Shown here piece after piece: positions 11,837 through 18,016 of a DNA stretch of 34,735 nt (position 1 is the stretch's first letter; every line of letters starts with the position of its first letter). The DNA is from a virus, in IMG/VR virus record IMGVR_UViG_3300043470_001091, positions 1-34,735 of that record; one strand, given 5' to 3'. A program made the translations under genes and the position numbers. The notes under the pieces were generated by a model. The model worked only from the letters and a program-made list of their open reading frames with translations, was not told the DNA's origin and searched no databases.

Positions 11837-13282
11837 ATCCATGATTACTTTCATCATCATAGCTTGAGGCGTAAACTCTTCTGGGTTTGCACCTAGAACA
11901 GTTGCCATAATTGATGGGCTAAACCCTGATACAATGACAACCCCCTGATCATTAACCTTTACAGGAGATTGATCTGCACTTGCCCTAGCAGCTAGGTTCC
12001 AGAAGATAATTTTTGGGCAATTATATCCAGCATCACGATATTTTTGGCGAGCCATTTCTAGTGCGGTCGCGTCAGTACCACGGATTGCTGCATCATTAAA
12101 TTGCATATCACTCATGATGGCAATAAATTCTGGCATATTATCTGGTGCAACATTACCACTCTTCGCAGTCTGTAGTAGACTATCGAAAGCCTTGGTAAGG
12201 TTGGTGTCGTAACCAACAGCACCTGACATCTGGCGCATCTTCTGGGAAAGTGTACCCTTCAGAACCTGAATAGTTGCAGAACTGGTGAAAGTAATGAACA
12301 TATCCTTGAAGTCAGATGAAGTCTTGGAAGATAGATACAGACCTAGTGAAAGGGCAATATCCATGGCAGTCATACCACCAGCGAGCATAGTACCCATGGA
12401 ACCTGACACGTCGACCATTGGCATGATCTTGGTGTCACCGACATAGTTTGGCAGAGCATCGAACTGTGCGTTAGCAACAGCCTCGTTACCATGACGAAGT
12501 GACTTGACAACATCGTATGGGTAAACTGCACCAGCATTGATCTTGACCTTTGGATCACGCTCTTCCTGTGGCTTCTGAAGCTCACGGATATAAGCAGAGT
12601 AAGCATCAGCGGCATTCTTACCGAAAGCCTTCTGGTAACGGGCAGAAGCAAGTGATGGAACATGCGAGAAGTTAATCTCGTCCCAGCGCTTGGCACACAT
12701 CAGAGACTCAACAACACGAGTCGAACCAACAAGAATCTGACGATACTCCTTTGGAGAGAGCATCATGAACTTGCGCAGTTCGCTTGCGTTCTTTAGCTTC
12801 TCCATCTTACCTGGAGTAGTTGACTTCTTGCTTGATGCAAGACGTGGAGCCCACTTTGCGGCAAGACCGTCACCATTCATGAGTGCGTCAGCAAACATGC
12901 GGAGTGCATTTTTGCGGTTAGCAGGATCACGATATGCAAAGAGGTCGTCCCAACGGCCAAGTTCTGGAACCTTGTGCATGATGCGACCAGCTAGTGCTGG
13001 GCTCTGTGCTTCGAGTGAACGAAGAAGATTACGGAAGGTCTGGCGCTCACCAGCACCGGAACGGACGTCACGTGCCCATAGAAGAACACGAACAGCTAGG
13101 TTCTCATCTTCTGCAAGTGCAGCGGAGAACGAAGGTGTCAGGTCACGACCACGGCTTGAACCGATCTTACCGAAAAGGTCAAGGACCTTAGAGTCGGAAG
13201 TTGCCCATGCCTTCATACCGTTCTCGGTACGAGATACCTCCGCTGATTTTTGATTTGCAACTGCTTGTGAAAAAGTAGCCAT
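11819..13282 (-). CDS. Ro60-like protein: TROVE-type helical domain plus vWA domain
   Basis: A 487-residue protein. The first 270 residues are helical-repeat-like with LFGKIGSSRGRD, AVRVLLWARDVRSGAGERQTFR and KVPELGRWDDLF, as in TROVE-type Ro60/Rsr relatives. Residues 285-480 form a von Willebrand A domain with an intact MIDAS, D291-x-S293-x-S295 in VDVSGSMG, plus YDTNL and MSDMQF. Ro60 orthologues bind Y RNAs and help RNA quality control with PNPase; relatives occur in some phages. Codon use is strongly biased to CGT, AAC, AAG and TTC, as in highly expressed genes and unlike most neighbours. GGAAGG precedes ATG. The 5' leader holds a perfect hairpin. It is monocistronic. Confidence 0.8.
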   Translation of the reverse strand: MATFSQAVANQKSAEVSRTENGMKAWATSDSKVLDLFGKIGSSRGRDLTPSFSAALAEDENLAVRVLLWARDVRSGAGERQTFRNLLRSLEAQSPALAGRIMHKVPELGRWDDLFAYRDPANRKNALRMFADALMNGDGLAAKWAPRLASSKKSTTPGKMEKLKNASELRKFMMLSPKEYRQILVGSTRVVESLMCAKRWDEINFSHVPSLASARYQKAFGKNAADAYSAYIRELQKPQEERDPKVKINAGAVYPYDVVKSLRHGNEAVANAQFDALPNYVGDTKIMPMVDVSGSMGTMLAGGMTAMDIALSLGLYLSSKTSSDFKDMFITFTSSATIQVLKGTLSQKMRQMSGAVGYDTNLTKAFDSLLQTAKSGNVAPDNMPEFIAIMSDMQFNDAAIRGTDATALEMARQKYRDAGYNCPKIIFWNLAARASADQSPVKVNDQGVVIVSGFSPSIMATVLGANPEEFTPQAMMMKVIMDSRYDF

Positions 13283-13330
13283 AATGTAGTTCCTTCCAGG
13301 TTAGTTTTTGTGTTTTCAATATAAACATTA

Positions 13331-13350
13331 TTAGGTTCTGCGGAACCTAA
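13331..13350 (-). promoter_or_regulatory. Perfect hairpin in the leader of the Ro60-like gene
   Basis: TTAGGTTC-CGCA-GAACCTAA on the minus strand: 8 bp with a 4-base loop, about 20 bases after the predicted transcription start and 49 bases before the ATG. No T-tract follows, so it is not a terminator; RNA stability or an autoregulatory binding site is possible. Confidence 0.6.
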
Positions 13351-13367
13351 CCTTTGGATGTTAGTTT

Positions 13368-13396
13368 AATTTATACCAATTCTTTGGGTTTGTCAA
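13368..13396 (-). promoter_or_regulatory. Early promoter, type B, for the Ro60-like gene
   Basis: Minus strand: TTGACA (13396-13391), 17 bases, TAAATT (13373-13368). The spacer carries AGAATTGGTATA. The promoter is embedded in the last codons of the 59-residue gene, whose TAA stop lies in the -10 region. Confidence 0.7.
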
Positions 13397-13550
13397 CAGA
13401 TTTTTTAGAGTACACTGTAAAATAAAAATTTGTTTCTGCCATATCGTCTTTATATCGCCAGAACATTTCTTTTTTCTTTTGGGGTAGTGTATCGAACCAT
13501 TGCCAGAATTGTTGCTTAAATTCTAGATATTCGGGGTGTTTTCTGTCCAT
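13371..13550 (-). CDS. 59-residue hypothetical protein
   Basis: A charged, aromatic-rich small protein (MDRKHPEYLEFKQQFWQWFD, KKKEMFWRYKDDM). Not recognised. It ends in the promoter of the Ro60-like gene. A TATAAATG sequence about 25 bases upstream (13567-13580) is one base off the late consensus and may drive it together with or after the adhesin gene. Confidence 0.55.
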   Translation of the reverse strand: MDRKHPEYLEFKQQFWQWFDTLPQKKKEMFWRYKDDMAETNFYFTVYSKKSVDKPKELV

Positions 13551-13637
13551 TTACTTCACAGAGTTATGTTTACATTTATATCAGTATTTCTGAAAATGTA
13601 TTATTAAATTTAAATTAAATGTGACTATTAAATGGTA

Positions 13638-14618
13638 TTATATTTCATACACGATTATGACAAGACCATTTCCGCCCTTGCCAGACGTTACGGCGGATTC
13701 AGTTGCTACACCGCCGCTTCCGGCTCCATACGTAGGAGATCCTGAAGCACCGGATCTATTCCCATCAGACGCATCAAAACTCAGAATAGCCGACCCTAAG
13801 AATGGTTGTGACCTATTACTTGCGTAAGTCGCGATTGTAGGATATGCGCTATATCCTGAAACTTTAATACCGACTGTAGTTGCGCCTGTTGTGGAACTTA
13901 CAGCAGTGCCGGCATCAACACTTAAGAATCTTGGAGCTCCGCCACCCGCAGCAGATGTGCGCACATCACTTCCACTTACGCTGTATCCTCCTCCTAATCC
14001 TCCGGTAAGATTTAATGTATTACCACCAGATGCAGATCCACCAGCACCACCGCTTCCAGAAGTTGAGTCTCCACCGCCTGATGTTGCTTGAGAACCCTGC
14101 CCGCCTAGGCCGCCCGACCCGGTCATATTTAAGCCTAGTCCTATAAAACTAGATGCAGTGCCAGCATTTCCACTTATAGCATTTCGTTCTCCACCAACGC
14201 CGACTCCAGTTCCTCCAGCTCCAATAGTAACAGTAGCAGAACCTGAAGTTGTTCCTGGTATAACACTATATGATACACCGCCGGCTCCGCCGCCACCAGC
14301 CCCAGCAACACCGTCGGTATTACCAAAAGTACCTACGTTTCTTGCAGGCCAACCCATTCCGCCAGAACCGCCAGCCCCAATAGTAAAGATATGAATAAAT
14401 CTAGCAAGATTAAGTTTTGGGGTCCATGTCTTTGAAGCCGTAATTGTTTCGACTACAACAAAAGTTTTTTCGTAGGTCGTGGACATAGATATTGGTCCAT
14501 TTGTAGGTAGACCACTTGCCAACCCATAATACTCGGACAAACTAATCGGCGCGACTCCGCCAAACTCAGTTTGTATCTCGGTCATAGTTAATGCACTTCC
14601 GCTGGGTTTAATTGACAC
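13638..14618 (-). CDS. Glycine-rich tail fibre adhesin-like protein
   Basis: A 326-residue protein, start GTG. The N-terminus MSIKPSGSALTMTEIQTEFGG followed by SLSEYYG is a common opening of phage tail and baseplate accessory proteins. From residue 75 the protein is a glycine-rich domain (GAGGSGGMGWPARN, GAGGGGAGGVSY, GAGGTGVGVGGERN and similar), like the polyglycine sandwich of T-even gp38-type adhesins and glycine-rich fibre tips, ending GKGGNGLVIIVYEI. It probably contacts the host surface. A TATAAATA late promoter lies 44 bases upstream, as expected for a structural gene. Its position among early genes is unusual. Confidence 0.8.
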   Translation of the reverse strand: MSIKPSGSALTMTEIQTEFGGVAPISLSEYYGLASGLPTNGPISMSTTYEKTFVVVETITASKTWTPKLNLARFIHIFTIGAGGSGGMGWPARNVGTFGNTDGVAGAGGGGAGGVSYSVIPGTTSGSATVTIGAGGTGVGVGGERNAISGNAGTASSFIGLGLNMTGSGGLGGQGSQATSGGGDSTSGSGGAGGSASGGNTLNLTGGLGGGYSVSGSDVRTSAAGGGAPRFLSVDAGTAVSSTTGATTVGIKVSGYSAYPTIATYASNRSQPFLGSAILSFDASDGNRSGASGSPTYGAGSGGVATESAVTSGKGGNGLVIIVYEI

Positions 14619-14661
14619 GGTTTGTATTCTTTCTAGTTAGTGTGAGATTTCTATATTGATA

Positions 14662-14669
14662 TATTTATA
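14662..14669 (-). promoter_or_regulatory. T4-type late promoter of adhesin gene
   Basis: TATAAATA on the minus strand, overlapping the stop codon of the TilS-like gene and 44 bases before the GTG start of the adhesin. Confidence 0.75.
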
Positions 14670-15282
14670 CTATACAGCAATCTTCCAAAACCTTCTTGCG
14701 AATTACTTTATGAAGGCCTGGGTTAACAACAAGCGCTTTGGGAACAATTTCGTGACGGATGAAGTTGCGCATATATTTTGTATCTTGATTTGAAGAGTCT
14801 TCGATCCAAGGGACATTATTATTTCGGCACCAGTTTGTAAATTCGGATTTTTGATTTAGTCTAAATGGACGAATAACATTCCTATGTGAATATGGAATAA
14901 TTCTACCGTTACCATTTAATGAATTAAAAATCCAAGTTTCGACACAATCATCTAAATGGTGACAGGTAATAATTTGACGTGGATAATATGAATGAAACCA
15001 CACATATCGTCCATTTCTCCAATATTCTTCCCATGAATCTGATTTGGCTTTTGAATTTGTCAAACCGCCAATATCTAGACTCATACGACCAAATTCAATA
15101 CTTTGTAAATACTTATCTTTCAAAAACTCAAGAGCTTCACGAGAAGTCTCAGTTCCATGGTCAAAAAACATAAGGTTGACTTTATGATTCTTCATCAAGA
15201 AGTCAACAACTGCCATAGAGTCTACGCCACCAGAACAGGCAACGTAGACTTCACGATCAAGTTTACCTTGAATTTGGATCAT
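14665..15282 (-). CDS. tilS: Minimal TilS-like tRNA(Ile) lysidine synthase
   Basis: A 205-residue N-type ATP-pyrophosphatase. It has the PP-loop SGGVDSMA at residues 17-24, the TilS signature HHLDDCVET at about 108-116, and the catalytic-domain end IEDSSNQDTKYMRNFIRHEIVP. TilS converts C34 of tRNA-Ile(CAU) to lysidine so that it reads AUA. Bacterial TilS has extra C-terminal domains (E. coli about 430 residues); these are absent, so this is a catalytic-domain-only form. A CAU tRNA is encoded in the array 8 kb away, a natural substrate. Its start overlaps the stop of a 27-residue upstream gene (ATGA). Confidence 0.85.
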   Translation of the reverse strand: MIQIQGKLDREVYVACSGGVDSMAVVDFLMKNHKVNLMFFDHGTETSREALEFLKDKYLQSIEFGRMSLDIGGLTNSKAKSDSWEEYWRNGRYVWFHSYYPRQIITCHHLDDCVETWIFNSLNGNGRIIPYSHRNVIRPFRLNQKSEFTNWCRNNNVPWIEDSSNQDTKYMRNFIRHEIVPKALVVNPGLHKVIRKKVLEDCCIV

Positions 15283-15362
15283 TCAACTTCAAACCCATCT
15301 TCTTCTGCTTGTTCAAGTAGAGTACGAATATAGTCAAGATACTCTTCGATAGTCATATCCAT
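15279..15362 (-). CDS. 27-residue acidic peptide coupled to tilS
   Basis: ATG about 6-8 bases after GGAG, encoding MDMTIEEYLDYIRTLLEQAE and ending in an ATGA overlap with the TilS-like start. Acidic amphipathic helix. First gene after the promoter at 15389-15417. It may be a leader peptide for translational coupling or a true miniprotein. Confidence 0.5.
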   Translation of the reverse strand: MDMTIEEYLDYIRTLLEQAEEDGFEVE

Positions 15363-15388
15363 GTAAGTTCTCCATTCCTTATATTTTC

Positions 15389-15417
15389 ATATTATACCGA
15401 TTCGGGCGTTATGTCAA
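15389..15417 (-). promoter_or_regulatory. Early promoter, type B, for tilS
   Basis: Minus strand: TTGACA (15417-15412), 17 bases, TAATAT (15394-15389); alternatively a perfect TATAAT at 15 bp. The spacer carries CGAATCGGTATA. Confidence 0.75.
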
Positions 15418-15422
15418 CACTT

Positions 15423-15833
15423 TTATGTTTCTATAACTCGTTTTCTCAAGTCACTAGAACTAAACCGATGATCTCTAGTATTGAAGTATAAGCGAATACC
15501 ACGTTGTTTACAGATTTCACGAGCTGTAAAATCTTTATTCTTGTATTCTTCGCCTAAGATACGAACAGTAATTGGAAACATCTGTGTAATATCTTCCAGA
15601 TCTTTCTCTGTTTGATAGCATATAACTTCATCTACATACTTTACAGCAGATAATTGTACATATCGTTCAACCAATGTTTGAATTGGTTTATTCTTTTCTG
15701 GCCTGTCAATAGTTGGGTCAGTTTGCAAGGCAGCAATTAAATAGTCACACTGTGTTTTTGCTTCTCTCAACATCATAATATGACCAGCGTGTAGCAAATC
15801 AAAACACGATGTTACAAGTCCGATTTCTTTCAT
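15423..15833 (-). CDS. Cytidylyltransferase-family nucleotidyltransferase
   Basis: A 136-residue single-domain enzyme of the TagD/RfaE-C/NadD-like superfamily. It has the H-x-G-H motif in CFDLLHAGHIMML, RYVQLSAVKYVDEV, and a C-terminal S-S-S-D-L-R-K-R in place of ISSTxxR. Enzymes of this size join CTP or ATP to glycerol 3-phosphate, heptose 1-phosphate or similar. The substrate cannot be fixed from sequence. It is adjacent (stop to start) to a phosphomannomutase-like gene, so a sugar phosphate is a reasonable guess. Third gene after the promoter at 17137-17174. Confidence 0.8.
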   Translation of the reverse strand: MKEIGLVTSCFDLLHAGHIMMLREAKTQCDYLIAALQTDPTIDRPEKNKPIQTLVERYVQLSAVKYVDEVICYQTEKDLEDITQMFPITVRILGEEYKNKDFTAREICKQRGIRLYFNTRDHRFSSSDLRKRVIET

Positions 15834-16550
15834 TTATTCCTCGCGTATCATCAAGAGTGAATTGTATGTATCTAACCAACTATTAACATTAATAGAGTAA
15901 TCACACAGTATTGCAGCGTCATAATCGTTACCACCAGGGAAGATCTGATCGCCAAAATAATAAATTATATCTGTTTTTTCTGTACGTATTTTACTTATGG
16001 CTTGTGATTTACCAAAACCTTTTTTAAAGATATCTAAACCTGTTTCACCACCGATATATACATCTATATGATCAAATTTATCTTTTATCTTATTGTAAAA
16101 TAGTTTTCGTTCTTGGGTTTTACTGTCCCAATCAACATATTGTTCTCTCTGTTTAAATGAACAATTTCTACCCGGTATCGAGAAATTAACCATACCTTTT
16201 CTAAACTCGATATGATTGCCTGTTTTCTCTGGAAATTGTGATTCATCTAGAAGTATTTCAAGATAATTTACAATTTCTTGATCTGGTTTCCAATTACTTG
16301 AATACACTAGATAATTTTTATTCCATACTTCATTACCTGCACAATTGAATGAAAGCTGCGCAGAATTAAATATAGTTTTACCGATTTGTTCTACAGTTTT
16401 TGGCTTGTCACTTCCTGTAACAAAATATACTAAATTTGTTTCACAGAATGTTTTAAAAAACTTTGCAAAATCTTTTTCTATAACTTTACGAGATTGCGTA
16501 AGAGTACCGTCAACATCAAATACAAATTTTCTAGTCAAGATGTTCAACAT
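15834..16550 (-). CDS. Eukaryotic-type phosphomannomutase-like HAD protein
   Basis: A 238-residue HAD-superfamily protein. It begins with the nucleophile motif FDVDGTLT, then VTGSDKPKTVEQIG, NCAGNEVW, FRKGMVNFSIPGRNCS, IGGETGLDIFKKGFGKSQA and YFGDQIFPGGNDYDAA. These last blocks are diagnostic of the PMM1/PMM2 family, which converts mannose 6-phosphate to mannose 1-phosphate. The family is mostly eukaryotic but occurs in some bacteria and phages. ATG at 16550 is chosen; a GTG two codons earlier is possible. It overlaps the YqiA-like gene by 20 bases. Its product could feed GDP-mannose or another activated sugar. Confidence 0.85.
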   Translation of the reverse strand: MLNILTRKFVFDVDGTLTQSRKVIEKDFAKFFKTFCETNLVYFVTGSDKPKTVEQIGKTIFNSAQLSFNCAGNEVWNKNYLVYSSNWKPDQEIVNYLEILLDESQFPEKTGNHIEFRKGMVNFSIPGRNCSFKQREQYVDWDSKTQERKLFYNKIKDKFDHIDVYIGGETGLDIFKKGFGKSQAISKIRTEKTDIIYYFGDQIFPGGNDYDAAILCDYSINVNSWLDTYNSLLMIREE

Positions 16551-17124
16551 ATCCACAGTGATTTATATAATCATGGATTGTTTCTAGTGATTCTTCCATA
16601 TGATCAAACCTATGGCTCCCACCTTCAAACCGCTTCATCGGGAATTCTTTTAGAACTAATTCTGTTCCACCAGATCCAATAACTTCATCACCCATATCCA
16701 AAAGAACCAAAGGAAGATATTTGTAAGTTTTATCTTGCCCGTAGATATACTTCGAATTGTATGTATCAACAACTTCACTAGTTAAAACATTAGTGATAGC
16801 TGTATGATAGTTTGTTGTTATAACACCTTCATACCTACGAAGCATTGAACTAGGATCATAACAAGGGTTAATAATAACCGAAGGACATCCATAATGCTTT
16901 CCCATTTGCGCCGCCCAGAAACCGCCAAGTGAGGTTCCTACGAAAATAACTTCATCCGACCGATCACTTGGTACTTGAGATGTGATGTATGAGAAAATTT
17001 CATCATATGATACATAAGTATCATATGTGATACCGATTACTTCTCCTAGAGAAGATAGTGTTTTTACTTTACTTGCTTCTGGATCAAAAGCAGAATTAAA
17101 GCCGTGAAGGTAGATATAGATCAT
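16531..17124 (-). CDS. YqiA/YcfP-type alpha/beta hydrolase
   Basis: A 197-residue alpha/beta hydrolase of the UPF0227/YqiA type. It opens YIYLHGFNSAFDPEASKVK (oxyanion-hole H-G-F), has the nucleophile elbow GTSLGGFWA near residue 65, INPCYDPS, an Asp region LLDMGDEVIG, and a catalytic His in FEGGSHRFDHMEES. Such enzymes are esterases or CoA-thioesterases with poorly known substrates. It is first in an operon with the phosphomannomutase-like and nucleotidyltransferase genes; GGAG stands 7 bases before ATG. Confidence 0.8.
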   Translation of the reverse strand: MIYIYLHGFNSAFDPEASKVKTLSSLGEVIGITYDTYVSYDEIFSYITSQVPSDRSDEVIFVGTSLGGFWAAQMGKHYGCPSVIINPCYDPSSMLRRYEGVITTNYHTAITNVLTSEVVDTYNSKYIYGQDKTYKYLPLVLLDMGDEVIGSGGTELVLKEFPMKRFEGGSHRFDHMEESLETIHDYINHCGYVEHLD

Positions 17125-17136
17125 AATATTTCTCCG

Positions 17137-17174
17137 TATAGAATCAGTATATACTATACTTACTTAAATGTCAA
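17137..17174 (-). promoter_or_regulatory. Early promoter, type A
   Basis: Minus strand: TTGACA (17174-17169), 17 bases, TATACT (17151-17146), GATTCTATACGG. The TGA in TTGACA is the stop codon of the late gene at 17171-17785. Confidence 0.85.
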
Positions 17175-17785
17175 CTAAAAATTTTTAAATTCGGAGTTCC
17201 CATAGAAACTTTTAGGTGCATTTCTCCGCCAAGTTCTCTTACATAGAAATACGGTTTTAATTGTGGGAATTTATCATAAGTAAATTTATCTTTGACATCC
17301 AAGTTTTGCACGCCAAACTTTTCGACATGAAGTACTTTCTCTCCAGAGATTTTTTCCAATTGTTCTGGTGTAAACAAAAATCGTTCCAGTGTTTCCCAAG
17401 GAACTGCTTTCATCATAGTTCCAAGTGCAGGGCCAGATTTTTCTCCATATGAAACACCAAGAGATGCTTTGAATATATCACCAACTACTTTTTTACCAAG
17501 ATCAGACCCATCAGTAGCAATAGCAACAGACTTTCGGCCACCTTTGTCTTTGTAAAATACTGCGGCAAGTACTTTATCACCTTTAGTATAAAGTTTCCAA
17601 AATGGAATATTATCAATCATATCTTGCTTTGAGTTAAAACCATTACCTTTAACACCGCCAATTGGAGCATATGATTTTTTCAGAATTTCCCATGTTTGAT
17701 CAGCCCAGAGTTCTCTCTGAGTTATTGATGATGGTCCTATAAAATTCTTGTAATTTTCAGAAAGAAAATCTTTAAAAGAAAGCAT
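17171..17785 (-). CDS. Late protein with prohead-protease-type N-terminus, candidate internal head protein
   Basis: A 204-residue protein of unknown fold. The N-terminus MLSFKDFLSE fits both the capsid-targeting peptide style of T4-like phages and the gp21 protease rule (Leu/Ile, any, Glu before the cut), with L-S-E at residues 8-10. It has a TATAAATA late promoter 25-32 bases upstream and GGAG before ATG. Later segments include WKLYTKGDKVLAAVFYKDKGG and a beta-rich C-terminus LKVSMGTPNLKIFS. A protein packed in the head and injected with DNA would explain these features, but enzymatic activity cannot be recognised. It is flanked by early genes. Confidence 0.6.
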   Translation of the reverse strand: MLSFKDFLSENYKNFIGPSSITQRELWADQTWEILKKSYAPIGGVKGNGFNSKQDMIDNIPFWKLYTKGDKVLAAVFYKDKGGRKSVAIATDGSDLGKKVVGDIFKASLGVSYGEKSGPALGTMMKAVPWETLERFLFTPEQLEKISGEKVLHVEKFGVQNLDVKDKFTYDKFPQLKPYFYVRELGGEMHLKVSMGTPNLKIFS

Positions 17786-17808
17786 GAAAAACTCCAGTTA
17801 TTTTTCAC

Positions 17809-17997
17809 TTATTTATATGAATCGTGTATTTCTTGTGCGCATGCTTTAATAGCATCTAGATCTTGTGTTGGAGAAATTCCAGAGAACGCATCCCAATACA
17901 TAACATCATCATAAAAGATACGAAAGTCACCTGATTTTGCGGCAGGTGACTTTGCTAGATACATTGGTAGTTTATCGTGGTGAACCCATTCAAGCAT
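17809..17997 (-). CDS. 62-residue hypothetical protein
   Basis: Start at 17997 (MLEWVHHDKLPMYLAK) chosen because GGAG lies 6 bases upstream and inside a 4-codon longer version. Aromatic and acidic, with FRIFYDDVMYWDAF. It follows the CCA-adding enzyme by about 20 bases and its last codons contain the late promoter of the next gene. Not recognised. Confidence 0.55.
   Translation of the reverse strand: MLEWVHHDKLPMYLAKSPAAKSGDFRIFYDDVMYWDAFSGISPTQDLDAIKACAQEIHDSYK
17810..17817 (-). promoter_or_regulatory. T4-type late promoter
   Basis: TATAAATA on the minus strand, inside the last codons of the 62-residue gene and 25 bases before the ATG at 17785. Confidence 0.75.
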
Positions 17998-18016
17998 TCT
18001 TATCTCCATAAAAAGT

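Noticed and set aside
12765-13253. A 162-codon plus-strand frame opposite the Ro60-like gene
   Set aside because: Arg/Ser-rich low-complexity translation created by the biased codons of the real gene on the minus strand.
13891-14394. Proline-rich plus-strand frames opposite the adhesin
   Set aside because: Proline runs are the complement of glycine codons in the adhesin gene.
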